A stretch of DNA of 64,000 nucleotides from CAVQJU01 sp963729215. Lineage in GTDB: Bacteria > Acidobacteriota > Vicinamibacteria > Vicinamibacterales > CAVVIG01. Within the stretch, counting starts at the first letter, position 1. Each line of letters opens with the position of its first letter. This document shows, in pieces, positions 18,180 through 26,903 of this stretch. The stretch spans positions 62,001 through 126,000 of the forward strand of contig CAVSND010000019.1 of assembly GCA_963729215.1 (NCBI GenBank), given 5' to 3'. A program made the translations under genes and the position numbers. A model generated the notes under the pieces. The model was not told where the DNA came from. It saw only the letters and a list, made by a program, of their open reading frames with translations, and searched no databases.

Positions 18180-18965
18180 TCAGCGCGGGGCGACGGTCAT
18201 GCTGGGTGGACGCGCCGGGCGATAATCCAGCGCACGGCCCTCTGCAACATTGGCAAGAGTTCGACTGGGGTTGAGAGCCATCCGGAAGACAGCGCGAAGT
18301 GCCCGGCTTTGCGTTCCCGCTTCGAGTCGCGTGATTAGATAGCGGTCCAGTGCGTCTTCCGCCGCCATGAACGCGAGCGCGCCCAGAGGGGTGACCACGT
18401 GGTCCACCCATCCCGTGGTGTGTGGCCTCAGGCCCACGTTGCCGATTGAAGCTTCGCTGAGGGGACCGAACTCGAACTGAAGGCTGTAAGCGGCAGCCCA
18501 TGCCGTGGCCCGTCCGCGACTGGCCCAATAGCGCCTGGAGAACCCCATCTTCGGGTCGTAGCTGCCGGCTTCGTTGTCGAGCCAGATGAAGCCGGCGGCG
18601 GCCCCGTGGATCGGGTGGCCGACGTAGTTGACCGGCCAGCGGTCGCCGTCGTCCCACGTCTCAGGCATTCTGACCGACCTGACGTAGTCCTCGAAGAACG
18701 GCCCGCTCAGTTCCCGCCGGGTCTTTTCCTGGAACGCGATGCGCGAGGCGTGTTCGATTGTCAGCAGGCGAAGGGAGTCTCGAAACGCACCCTTCCAGCC
18801 AGCCGCCGCTCCGCGACCATCTCCGTCGAGTATCTGTTGGCGCTCGATCGTCGAGGTCTGGGCGCAGACCAGCGCCGGCATGACGCCGAGCAGAAGGGCG
18901 AACGCCGCAGCCAGGCGGCTGCGGCAAAGCGGTAACCGTTTGTTCGTCGCGAATTCGGAGACCAC
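18180..18965 (-). CDS. Exported hypothetical protein, possibly envelope-associated
   Basis: 261 residues from a GTG. The signal peptide is RLAAAFALLLGVMPALVCAQ. The mature part contains NYVGHPIHGAAAGFIWLDNE, a Trp-rich RYWASRGRATAWAAAYSLQFEFGPLSEASIG stretch and WVDHVVTPLGALAFMAAEDALDRYL. The HP-x-G-x4-F arrangement followed by small and aromatic residues is reminiscent of DUF3943-like proteins, where amphipathic segments sit in the outer membrane, but I cannot assign it firmly. It lies 24 bases downstream of the DoxX gene and is probably in the same transcript. No catalytic motif is visible. Confidence 0.6.
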   Translation of the reverse strand: MVSEFATNKRLPLCRSRLAAAFALLLGVMPALVCAQTSTIERQQILDGDGRGAAAGWKGAFRDSLRLLTIEHASRIAFQEKTRRELSGPFFEDYVRSVRMPETWDDGDRWPVNYVGHPIHGAAAGFIWLDNEAGSYDPKMGFSRRYWASRGRATAWAAAYSLQFEFGPLSEASIGNVGLRPHTTGWVDHVVTPLGALAFMAAEDALDRYLITRLEAGTQSRALRAVFRMALNPSRTLANVAEGRALDYRPARPPSMTVAPR

Positions 18966-18989
18966 AGTCGTCTCGTGCCGGACAACCTG

Positions 18990-19418
18990 TTACTCCAGGC
19001 CCAGCGCCGCGTCCAGGCTGTATCGTCCTGGTCCCCGCGCCGCGAGATACAACCAGAGAAAGCAATAGAGCACCGTGATCTCGCCGCCGTTGAGGTGGGG
19101 AAAGAAACTGTGGGGTCCCGGACCTGGCCCCGCGGTGACCGGGCCGAGCACGGTGCCGGCGTGGCTCATGAAATACGCCACCGCCATCTCGCCGCTCAGC
19201 ACGAAAGCGACCCAGCGAGTGCCCAGGCCGACGATGACGAGCAGGCCGCCGATCGTTTCGATCCATCCCGCAGCCGTGAGGGCGAAAAACGGCGGGACGA
19301 ATCCACCCACCATGGCGACATTGAACTTCTGTAGCCCGTGCGCGAGGAACATGAGCGCCGCGACGATGCGCAGGACAGCGAACAGGACGTCAGCGTACGG
19401 ACCGAGGAGTTTCTTCAT
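18990..19418 (-). CDS. DoxX family membrane protein
   Basis: 142 residues with four hydrophobic helices: VLFAVLRIVAALMFLAHGLQK, the second around GWIETIGGLLVIVGLG, the third AFVLSGEMAVAYFMSH and the last ITVLYCFLWLYLAARG. The R-x4-ALMFLAHGLQK start and GG-x3-IVGL segment are the DoxX/SURF4-like pattern; length fits the family (about 130-150). DoxX proteins are linked to quinone-coupled sulfur or redox homeostasis in some bacteria, but this member's role is unknown. It is divergent from the TonB receptor at 19682, sharing the 263-base intergenic region. Confidence 0.85.
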   Translation of the reverse strand: MKKLLGPYADVLFAVLRIVAALMFLAHGLQKFNVAMVGGFVPPFFALTAAGWIETIGGLLVIVGLGTRWVAFVLSGEMAVAYFMSHAGTVLGPVTAGPGPGPHSFFPHLNGGEITVLYCFLWLYLAARGPGRYSLDAALGLE

Positions 19419-19554
19419 GGTTGTCTACCGGCTCGAAAAATTCGCGCCGTCAGAATAACCCAAGTGTTGCCGAGCTGGCATCTCGTCCGATTCAAGTTTC
19501 CGTATCTCACCGCGAGTTCCGGTAAAGAAAGAGGAGTTCAGGACGGAAACGTTG

Positions 19555-19582
19555 TTGACTCCCGCTGCACGCGGTCTACAAT
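19555..19582 (+). promoter_or_regulatory. Sigma-70-type promoter for the TonB receptor gene
   Basis: TTGACT (19555-19560), a 16-base spacer and TACAAT (19577-19582) form the best vegetative promoter in the window, with five of six bases matching consensus in each box. Transcription would begin near 19589, giving a leader of about 93 bases before the ATG at 19682. The rest of the divergent gap (19419-19681) is comparatively AT-rich and shows no other clear site. Confidence 0.6.
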
Positions 19583-19681
19583 GCGCGCCTAGTGTTAAGT
19601 GCTTATACCACAATAGAATAGCAGGCTGATCGAATCGGTATGGCACTTGGTCCGTCACGCATGGCTGTACAAGGAGCGTGT

Positions 19682-22600
19682 ATGGGTTTGTTGAAGCGAA
19701 TGGCGTTCTTAATGACGGCCGGGCTGGTTTTGTTACCCGTCTCAGCCTACGCGCAGGCCACGCTGGCCGGCGTCGTCAAGGACGCCTCGGGAGCGGTGCT
19801 CCCGGGTGTTACTGTCGAGGCATCGAGCCCGGTGCTGATTGAAAAGACGCGCTCGGCCATCACCGACGGCAGCGGCCAATTCCGGATCGTCGATCTTCGG
19901 CCCGGCACCTATGGCGTGACGTTCACGCTGACGGGATTTTCGAGCACGAAGCGGGAAGGCCTCGAAATCTCGGGCGCGGGCGTCATCACCGTGAACGCCG
20001 AGATGAAAGTCGGCAATGTCACCGAGACCGTGAACGTGACCAGCGAGGCGCCGGTCGTCGAGGTGCAGAGCACGAAGCGCCAGGCGGTCATCGAGAACAA
20101 GACCATCAACGAACTGCCCGTCGCGCGCGGTTACGGTGCCATTCTCGCCGCGGTGCCCACACTGCAGGGCGCGGGTGCCAGTTCCTCATCGTCGGTGAAC
20201 CCGAGCTTCTTCACGGCCCACGGCGGTCCGGGCAACGAAGGCGCTGTCCAGCTCGACGGCCTGAACGTCGGAGCCGCGTTCAACGGCGGCGGCGTGTCGG
20301 GCAACGCCTACGATGTGGCCAACGCGCAGGAAATGCAGATTTCAATCTCGGGCAACCTTGGCGATGCCGAAACGGGCGGCCCCATCCTGAACCTCGTGCC
20401 GCAGACCGGCGGTAACAAGTTCAAGGGATCGTTCTTCGGCACCGGCGCCGGCAGCTGGGCGCAAGGCAACAACGTGGACGATGCGCTCAAGGCGCAGGGT
20501 GTGCAGGAGGCGGCCGGCCTGATCAAGCTCTGGGACATCAGCGGCGCGATCGGCGGACCCATCAAGCGGGACAAGCTGTGGTTCTTCGCCAACGTCCGCG
20601 ATTTCGGGAACCACACGCAGGTGCCGGGGCTGTACGCCAACAAGTACGCCGGCGATGCATCGCACTGGGATTACGCGCCCGACTTGAACGTGCTGGGCCG
20701 GACCGCGACGTCGAAGACCGTAACGTCGGTGCGCCTGACGTCGCAGCTGACGCCGCGCAACAAGGTCAGCTTCTACTACGACTATCAGTGGGACTGCGAC
20801 CAGGGCGGCATGAACAAGTCGGATGGCTGCCGTCCGCGTGGTGATAACTGGGTGCCGGGCACGGTCTTCGGCGCGCCGTTCTCACCCGAGGCCAACACGA
20901 ACTACTGGGATGCGCGCGAGATTATTTCGCAGGCAACCTGGTCTTCTCCGGTCACGAACAAGCTGCTCCTCGAGGCGGGCTATGCCACCTTCGTGAGCCA
21001 CTGGGGCTGGATGAAGCAGCCCGGCGCGCTCACGAACCTCGTCCAGATGACGACGGTCGTGCCGACGTTCGAGGTCTACCGCGGCGTGGACAACATGCTC
21101 GACAACACCCAGAACCCGAACACCTGGCGCGCGTCGGCCACCTACGTCACGGGCGCGCACAACTTGAAGGTCGGGTATCGCGGGGCGTATCACGTCGAGC
21201 AGACGACGGATTTGTCGAACGACGCAGGCTACATCCTGACCGACCTGGGCTTTCTCGTGCCGGGCATGTACTCGGCGACGATGCGCATCGCGCCGTGGCA
21301 GCAGAGCAATCGGACCGAATACCACGCGCTTTTCGTGCAGGACCAATGGACGCACAACCGGATTACCCTGCAGGGGGCCCTGCGATACGACCGGGCCTGG
21401 AGCTGGTTTCCGTCCGAGCACAACGGCGCGCCGCAGGCGGGCGTCTGGAACAAAGCGCCGATTACGTTCCAGCAAACGACGGGCGTCACCGGCTACAACG
21501 ACATCACGCCTCGCGGCGGAGTGGCGTACGACGTGTTCGGCAACGGCAAGACCTCGCTCAAGGTGAACGTCGGCAAATATCTCCAGAGCGCGAACAACCA
21601 GGAGAACTACACCGTCAGCAACCCCGCGCTCGACGGCCGCAACGGACGGCGCGGTCCGAACTTTCAGACGACCGCGTCACGGACCTTCATCGACTTCAAC
21701 GGCAACCACGTGCCGGACTGCAACATGCTCCTGAACGCGCCGAACGGCGAGTGCATCGCCGCCGACGTGGGCAACTTCGCGAACCCGAACGCCTCGACCA
21801 TCGTGAACCCGGCGGTGCTGAGCGGGTGGGGCGTGCGCCCGTACGACTGGCAGTACGGCGTCTCGGTCCAGCAGGAGGTGGCTCCGCGCACGTCGCTCGA
21901 AGTGGGATGGGCGCGCCGCGATTTCCGGAATTTCTTTGTCTACGACAACATCAACATCGGACCGAATGACTTCGCGTTGACCACGTTGACCGCGCCCACG
22001 AGCGGCAAGCTGCCCAACGGCGGGGGCTACCCGGTGACGTATGACCTTCTGAAGGCCGGCGCCAACACGGCCATCCAGAACCGGTTTACGTTCGCCGGCG
22101 ATTACGGCGACTGGACGAACCACTGGAACGGTGTGGACATCACCGTCAACTCGCGCCTCCGGCAGGGTCTGACGCTGCAGATCGGTTCCAGCACCGGCAG
22201 GGCGATCGTGGACAACTGCGGCGTCGCAGCCAAGGTGCCGGAGATGCTGAACCCGGCGCTGACCAACCCGTCGCCGTTCACCGGAAGCATCTACCAGCTT
22301 GCGAGCTCATGCCGGAAGGAAGAGTCGTGGCAGACGCAGGTCAGGGGCTTCGCCGCCTACACGCTCCCGAAGGCTGACGTGCTCATCAGCGGCATCTTCC
22401 GCTTCCAGCCGAACTCGATGTTCGGCGTCGGGGCGACACCGGAGGGCAACAGCACCGGCCTCTCGGCCAATTACGTGGCGCCAACCGGGCAGACCGTCAA
22501 CCTGCTGCCGCCGGGACAGATATTCGCGGACCGTATCAATCAGATCGACATGCGGTTCGGGAAGATCATCAACTTCGGGAGCAAACGCGCGAACATCGCG

Positions 22601-22738
22601 GTGGACGTGTTGAACCTGTTCAACGCCAATACGGGGACCGCGTTCCAGCAGAATTACGGGGACGGGTCGCAGTACCTGAACCCGACAGCCATTCTGAATC
22701 CGCGCTTCGTCAGGTTCAACGTGACGGTGGATTTCTAA
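19682..22738 (+). CDS. Oar-like TonB-dependent receptor (sister of the one at 26904)
   Basis: About 1,018 residues, uninterrupted. Signal peptide MGLLKRMAFLMTAGLVLLPV..AYAQ, then a carboxypeptidase-regulatory-like domain (GVVKDASGAVLPGVTVEASSP, SAITDGSGQFRIVDLRPG, TLTGFSSTKREG), a short TonB-box-like TETVNVTSEAPVVEVQST, the plug (ELPVARGYGAILAAVPT; VQLDGLNVGAAFNGG; GGPILNLVPQTGGNKFKG) and a long barrel ending RFVRFNVTVDF. The start is fixed by AAGGAG five bases before ATG; an in-frame start 42 bases upstream has no such site. The N-terminal 110 mature residues are almost the same as those of the receptor at 26904, while the barrels differ, implying a recent duplication with substrate divergence. 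CRTAC1 and TPR genes lie between the two. Confidence 0.92.
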   Translation: MGLLKRMAFLMTAGLVLLPVSAYAQATLAGVVKDASGAVLPGVTVEASSPVLIEKTRSAITDGSGQFRIVDLRPGTYGVTFTLTGFSSTKREGLEISGAGVITVNAEMKVGNVTETVNVTSEAPVVEVQSTKRQAVIENKTINELPVARGYGAILAAVPTLQGAGASSSSSVNPSFFTAHGGPGNEGAVQLDGLNVGAAFNGGGVSGNAYDVANAQEMQISISGNLGDAETGGPILNLVPQTGGNKFKGSFFGTGAGSWAQGNNVDDALKAQGVQEAAGLIKLWDISGAIGGPIKRDKLWFFANVRDFGNHTQVPGLYANKYAGDASHWDYAPDLNVLGRTATSKTVTSVRLTSQLTPRNKVSFYYDYQWDCDQGGMNKSDGCRPRGDNWVPGTVFGAPFSPEANTNYWDAREIISQATWSSPVTNKLLLEAGYATFVSHWGWMKQPGALTNLVQMTTVVPTFEVYRGVDNMLDNTQNPNTWRASATYVTGAHNLKVGYRGAYHVEQTTDLSNDAGYILTDLGFLVPGMYSATMRIAPWQQSNRTEYHALFVQDQWTHNRITLQGALRYDRAWSWFPSEHNGAPQAGVWNKAPITFQQTTGVTGYNDITPRGGVAYDVFGNGKTSLKVNVGKYLQSANNQENYTVSNPALDGRNGRRGPNFQTTASRTFIDFNGNHVPDCNMLLNAPNGECIAADVGNFANPNASTIVNPAVLSGWGVRPYDWQYGVSVQQEVAPRTSLEVGWARRDFRNFFVYDNINIGPNDFALTTLTAPTSGKLPNGGGYPVTYDLLKAGANTAIQNRFTFAGDYGDWTNHWNGVDITVNSRLRQGLTLQIGSSTGRAIVDNCGVAAKVPEMLNPALTNPSPFTGSIYQLASSCRKEESWQTQVRGFAAYTLPKADVLISGIFRFQPNSMFGVGATPEGNSTGLSANYVAPTGQTVNLLPPGQIFADRINQIDMRFGKIINFGSKRANIAVDVLNLFNANTGTAFQQNYGDGSQYLNPTAILNPRFVRFNVTVDF

Positions 22739-22747
22739 GGGTATCTG

Positions 22748-23182
22748 TCAGGCGTAGCGTCCGCCTTCAGGCGGACGCTCGCCGGCCGGCTGAAGCCGGC
22801 CGCTACGGCAGTCAAAAACACCGCAAAGAGGGGCAGGGAACTCGCGCAGCGCATCGGCGACGCGGCCGCGATCGAGGTAAATGCCTCCGAGCGCCATGTG
22901 CGCGAGCCCCGCCAGCTTCGGATCGGCGTCCTTCGGCTGTCCCGCAACCGCGGCTTCATAACCACGAATGGCCGCGTCCCATTGGGTGAGTCCCTGGTCG
23001 AGCGCATCGAGACTCGAAAGAATGCGGGCGCCTTCGTCGCCGTGGGCGCCTTCGAGCGCGAAGCTGAATTGCGTAAAGGCGTCCACGAACGCGGACTTCG
23101 GATCGGCCACCTGAGCCGCGGCCGGGCCGGGGATCGAAAGCAGAAGGGTCAGCAGCCCGACGACGGAACGCGGCATGATCAT
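22748..23182 (-). CDS. Exported TPR-like protein, truncated by a REP-like element
   Basis: From the ATG at 23180-23182 the gene encodes a signal peptide (SVVGLLTLLLSIPGPAAAQ) and one recognisable helical-repeat region (DQGLTQWDAAIRGYEAAV ... KLAGLAHMALGGIYLDRGRVADALREF). After ALREF the sequence stops looking like TPR and reads straight through the 53-bp repeat at 22754-22806, ending CGVFDCRSGRLQPAGERPP... A TPR helix pair should continue there, so I infer that the 3' end was lost when the repeat was acquired. A perfect TATAAT (minus strand, 23196-23201) lies 13 bases upstream, without a convincing -35. It is divergent from the CRTAC1 gene, whose relatives often sit next to TPR proteins. It may be non-functional. 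Confidence 0.5.
   Translation of the reverse strand: MIMPRSVVGLLTLLLSIPGPAAAQVADPKSAFVDAFTQFSFALEGAHGDEGARILSSLDALDQGLTQWDAAIRGYEAAVAGQPKDADPKLAGLAHMALGGIYLDRGRVADALREFPAPLCGVFDCRSGRLQPAGERPPEGGRYA
22754..22806. repeat. REP-like double-hairpin element, copy B
   Basis: 53 bp beginning GTAGCGTCCGCCTTCAGGCG and ending GAAGCCGGCCGCTAC. It contains two back-to-back hairpins: GTCCGCC-TTCA-GGCGGAC and GGCCGGC-TGAA-GCCGGCC, with outer GTAGCG/CGCTAC arms that can also pair. It sits 16 bases after the TonB receptor stop and forms the 3' end of the truncated TPR reading frame on the other strand. It may act as a bidirectional terminator. Confidence 0.85.
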
Positions 23183-23286
23183 CGTTCGATCGCCGATTAT
23201 AGAGGTAGTCAGTCGGCGGCCAGCGGCCGCAGGACAGTGGGCCGGCAGCGGTCGGCATGGAGCGTTCCACGGGTACAATTCGGCCG

Positions 23287-25047
23287 ATGCGGATTCGTTC
23301 GCTGGCGATGTTTGTGAGCGCGGCGTTCCTCGCAGGCTGCGGCGGGACGTCTGGCGGCGCAGGCTCGGCGGCGCCCGGCGGCCCCCAGGCGGCGCGCGAC
23401 TGGTTCGTGGATGCGGCGCCCGCCGCCGGCCTCGACTTCACGCATTTCAACGGCATGTCCGGCAAGTTCTACTATCCGGAGATCATGGCGCCCGGTGTCG
23501 CGCTGCTCGACTACGACAACGATGGCGATCTCGACATTTACGTGACGCAGGGACAGATGCTGGGCGCGCCTCTGGCCGCGGGAATCGGCTCTGACTCCTC
23601 TGCCGCTTCGCCGGCTGAACGGAAAGATCGTCTGTTTCGCAACGACACCGTGGTGAACGCTGACGGCACGCGCACCATTCACTTCACCGACGTCACGGCG
23701 CAGAGCCTGATCGACCTGCGGTCGTACGGCATGGGCGTCGCGGTCGGCGACTTCAACAACGACGGGTTCGTGGACATCTACCGGACCGGTCTGTCCGGGG
23801 CGGTGTTGCTCCGCAACAACGGCAACGGTACGTTCACCGATGTCACGAAGGCCTCGGGCACGGCCGACACGGGCGGGTGGGGCGTGTCCGCGACGTTTGT
23901 CGATTACGACCGCGACGGCTGGCTCGATCTGTTCGTGGGCAACTATCTGATCTACAGCGTCGCCGGCGACATCTCGTGCCAGAGCGTCACGGGACGCCGC
24001 GATTACTGCCCGCCCAACAGCTATCGTGCCCAGCCCAGCCACCTGTTTCACAACCGGGGTAACGGCACGTTCGAGGACGTGACCGCGAAGGCGTTCGCTG
24101 GCGGCGCTTACGGGCCGGCGCTTGGCGCCGCGACCGCCGACTTCAACAACGACGGCTGGATCGATCTCTACGTCGCCAACGATGGGCAGCCCAACCAGCT
24201 CTGGATCAACCAGCACGACGGGACGTTCAAGGACACGGCGTTTCTGGCGGGCGCCGCCGTCAGCGGCACGGGGCAGGCCGAGGCGAGCATGGGCGTCGAT
24301 GCGGGCGACTTCGACAACGACGGCGACGAAGACCTGTTCATCACGAACTGGCTCGACCAGATGAACGTGCTCTACGTCAACGATGGGATGGGAAACTTCG
24401 AAGATCGACGCGCGACGTCCGGCCTGGGAGCGCCCAGCCTCGCCAAAACCGGGTTCGGCGCCGGCTGGCTGGACTTCGATCGCGACGGCTGGCTGGATCT
24501 CTTCGTCGCGAACGGCGGCGTCGCGACCATCGAGGCCCAGGCTCGCGCGAACGATCCGTTTCCGTTGAAGATGACGCCGCAAATCTACCGCAACCTCGGC
24601 AACGGCCGTTTCGAGGACGCATCGAGCCGCGCGGGCGCGATCTTCAAACTGGCCGACGTCGGCCGCGGCGCGGCGTTCGGCGACATCGACAACGACGGCG
24701 ACACGGACATCGTCGTCGGCAACACCAACGGCAAGCTGCGTCTGTTCCTTAATAACGTCCCGAATGCGAACCATTGGCTGGGATTGAGGCTTGTGAGCGG
24801 CCAGAAACCCCGCGATGCGCTTGGCGCGCGGGTTCAGGTTATCCGCAGCGCGGGGCCGTCGCTCTGGCGCCGCGTGCGGGCAGACGGGAGCTATGCGTCT
24901 GCCAACGATCCGCGTGTGCTCGTCGGGCTCGGCGCGTCTGCCGAGCCGCCGCGCGTGAAAGTCACGTGGCCGAGCGGCCGCGTCGAAGAGTTTCCGGCCG
25001 TCTCCATCGATCGATATGTGACGATCACCGAGGGGACGGGGAAGTGA
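23287..25047 (+). CDS. CRTAC1-type lipoprotein with FG-GAP/VCBS repeats and ASPIC/UnbV domain
   Basis: About 586 residues starting at ATG 23287 (signal MFVSAAFLAGC, lipobox LAGC). It is built of seven-bladed-propeller-type repeats, each with a calcium-binding-like acidic loop: DYDNDGDLDIYV, DFNNDGFVDIYR, DYDRDGWLDLFVGN, DFNNDGWIDLYVAND, DFDNDGDEDLFITNW, DFDRDGWLDLFVANGG and DIDNDGDTDIVVGN. The C-terminal ASPIC/UnbV domain follows (NHWLGLRLVSG ... LGARVQVI ... SANDPRVLVGLGASAEPPRVKVTWPSGRVEEF). These proteins are exported and probably bind polymers or partners. The last codons overlap the GTG start of the TPR lipoprotein by four bases (GTGA), so the two are translationally coupled. Confidence 0.9.
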   Translation: MRIRSLAMFVSAAFLAGCGGTSGGAGSAAPGGPQAARDWFVDAAPAAGLDFTHFNGMSGKFYYPEIMAPGVALLDYDNDGDLDIYVTQGQMLGAPLAAGIGSDSSAASPAERKDRLFRNDTVVNADGTRTIHFTDVTAQSLIDLRSYGMGVAVGDFNNDGFVDIYRTGLSGAVLLRNNGNGTFTDVTKASGTADTGGWGVSATFVDYDRDGWLDLFVGNYLIYSVAGDISCQSVTGRRDYCPPNSYRAQPSHLFHNRGNGTFEDVTAKAFAGGAYGPALGAATADFNNDGWIDLYVANDGQPNQLWINQHDGTFKDTAFLAGAAVSGTGQAEASMGVDAGDFDNDGDEDLFITNWLDQMNVLYVNDGMGNFEDRRATSGLGAPSLAKTGFGAGWLDFDRDGWLDLFVANGGVATIEAQARANDPFPLKMTPQIYRNLGNGRFEDASSRAGAIFKLADVGRGAAFGDIDNDGDTDIVVGNTNGKLRLFLNNVPNANHWLGLRLVSGQKPRDALGARVQVIRSAGPSLWRRVRADGSYASANDPRVLVGLGASAEPPRVKVTWPSGRVEEFPAVSIDRYVTITEGTGK

Positions 25048-26714
25048 CACGCGTGTTCCCCGTGTTCATTATCGCGTTCGTGCTGCTCTCGGCCGTCGGG
25101 TGCTCGTCCACGCGGCGCGGCCTGGCCGCCGCGCCGCTGCCGGATTTGTCGCGGGTGGATCCCGGCGTACAGGCGCAGGTGCGGGGCCGCTATGAAACAT
25201 TGACGCGCGCGCTCGCCGACCGTGCGGAGGCACCCGAGCTCGCGGCAGCGTTCGGCCAGTACGGCATGGTGCTGCAGGCCGCCGAGTTCTACGACGTCGC
25301 CGAGCCCACCTACCTCAACGCGCAGAAACTGGCGCCCGACGAAATCCGCTGGCCCTACTACCTCGCGAGCCTCTACAAGAGCCGCGGCGAAACGGACAAA
25401 GCCGAAGCGTCATATAAGCGCGTGCTCGAGCTCAGGCCGGACGATCTGCCGACGCTGATCTGGCTTGGCCGGCTGCACCTCGATCAGGGCCGGCCCGAGG
25501 CCGCGGAGCCATTGTTCGCCAGGGCGTTCGCCCTCGCGCCGCGAACGGTGGCGGTTCTGGCCGGTCTTGGCCGGGTCGCCGTCGCCAAACGGGACTACGC
25601 GCAGGCCGTCAAGTATCTCGAGGACGCGCTCGCGATCGATCCGGAAGCCGAAAGCCTGCACGCACCGCTGGCCGCGGCCTATCGCGGGCTGGGCGATCTC
25701 GAGAAGGCTCAACCTCACCTCCGGCAATGGCGCAATCGCGATATTTTCGTGCCCGATCCGCTGCAGCAGGACATGGACCTGCTGCTCGAGAGCGGGTTGT
25801 CCTACGAGCTTCGCGGCGTCCGCGCGTTCGAGGTCCGCGATTGGAAATCAGCCGCAGGCTTTTTCCGCAAGGGTATCGAGCTGTCGCACGAGAACACACA
25901 GCTGAGTCGATCGCTCCACCATAAGCTGGGCACGGCGTTGTACCTGGGCGGCGATGTCTCCGGGGCGCGGGAGCAATTCGAGGACGTTGTGCGTCACGCG
26001 CCGCCTGGCGTGCTGGACGAATCGAGCGCCAAGGCCAACTACAGCCTCGGCGTCCTGCTGGCCTCGAAAGGCGAACTGCAACCCGCCATTCAGCACCTGC
26101 TGGCGGCGATTCAGTATCAGCCGAACTACGTCGAAGCCCACATGGCGGTCGCCGACGTCCTGCGACGCAGCGGACGCGGCGAGGCCGCGCTGCCGCATTA
26201 TCGCGATGCCATCGCGATCAATCCGCGCCAGACCGTCGCCAGGCTCGGGTACGCGATGGCTCTCGTCCAGATGCGTCGCTATCGCGACGCCCGCGACTGG
26301 CTGGACGAGTCCGTCCGCCTCTTCGGCGATCGCACCGATCTCAAGATCGCGCTGGCGCGGTTGCTGGCGGCGAGCCCCGACGAGCGGGCGCGCGACGGCG
26401 CCAGGGCGTTGCAGATCGCCCAGCAGATGTTCGACGCCGGGGAGAAGAGCACGTCGCTCGGCGAGACGATCGCCATGGCGCTGGCCGAACAGGGGAACTT
26501 CGCGCAGGCAATCAGCATCCAGCGCGACATCATCGCCGCCGCGCAGCGGGCGGGACTGACAACCACAGTTCAACGCATGACCGCAAATCTGGCGCTCTAC
26601 GAGCGCCGCCAACCCTGCCGCACACCATGGATCGAAGACGATCTGGTCGCGGTCCCGACGACAAACATCGCGGTGGACACGCCGACGCTTTCCTCTGACG
26701 TTCACTCTCACTGA
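25044..26714 (+). CDS. TPR-repeat lipoprotein
   Basis: 556 residues from GTG 25044, which overlaps the upstream TGA and has GGGGA just before it. The signal is FPVFIIAFVLLSAVGCSS with a lipobox cysteine. About ten tetratricopeptide repeats run through the protein (for example AEFYDVAEPTYLNAQKLAPDEIRWPYYLASLYKS..., ETDKAEASYKRVLELRPDD, ALPHYRDAIAINPRQTVARLG), making a superhelical binding surface outside the cytoplasmic membrane. CRTAC1 plus TPR pairs are common in Acidobacteriota and Planctomycetes; a scaffold or polymer-capture role is a guess. A hairpin downstream (26722-26755) may end the transcript. Confidence 0.88.
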   Translation: MTRVFPVFIIAFVLLSAVGCSSTRRGLAAAPLPDLSRVDPGVQAQVRGRYETLTRALADRAEAPELAAAFGQYGMVLQAAEFYDVAEPTYLNAQKLAPDEIRWPYYLASLYKSRGETDKAEASYKRVLELRPDDLPTLIWLGRLHLDQGRPEAAEPLFARAFALAPRTVAVLAGLGRVAVAKRDYAQAVKYLEDALAIDPEAESLHAPLAAAYRGLGDLEKAQPHLRQWRNRDIFVPDPLQQDMDLLLESGLSYELRGVRAFEVRDWKSAAGFFRKGIELSHENTQLSRSLHHKLGTALYLGGDVSGAREQFEDVVRHAPPGVLDESSAKANYSLGVLLASKGELQPAIQHLLAAIQYQPNYVEAHMAVADVLRRSGRGEAALPHYRDAIAINPRQTVARLGYAMALVQMRRYRDARDWLDESVRLFGDRTDLKIALARLLAASPDERARDGARALQIAQQMFDAGEKSTSLGETIAMALAEQGNFAQAISIQRDIIAAAQRAGLTTTVQRMTANLALYERRQPCRTPWIEDDLVAVPTTNIAVDTPTLSSDVHSH

Positions 26715-26721
26715 ACAAGAC

Positions 26722-26755
26722 GAGCGCGTGACTGCACAAGAAAATGTGCGCGCTC
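26722..26755 (+). terminator. Possible bulged hairpin after the TPR lipoprotein gene
   Basis: GAGCGC and GCACA on the left pair with TGTGC and GCGCTC on the right; the left side has a six-base bulge (GTGACT), and the loop is AGAAAA. It begins eight bases after the stop codon at 26714. Only a short T-run (ATTTTG) follows, so termination would be weak. The remaining 26756-26903 holds no gene and no promoter that I would defend. Confidence 0.35.
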
Positions 26756-26903
26756 CAAGATTTTGAATAGCGTGCGCCCTTACGACGTTTTTCTTCTCCT
26801 GATTTCAGTTCCTCACTAATGCTTCTCGGTTAGTCTGGCCCGCGCCGGTCGGTCCATGCACGTGACGCCGGCTATTGGGCAACACCAAAGGGAGGCGTGT
26901 GTG

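Noticed and set aside
23209..25050. Minus-strand 613-residue reading frame opposite CRTAC1
   Set aside because: Arg/Val/Asp-rich composition typical of antisense frames in high-GC DNA; the plus strand has a perfect repeat domain set.
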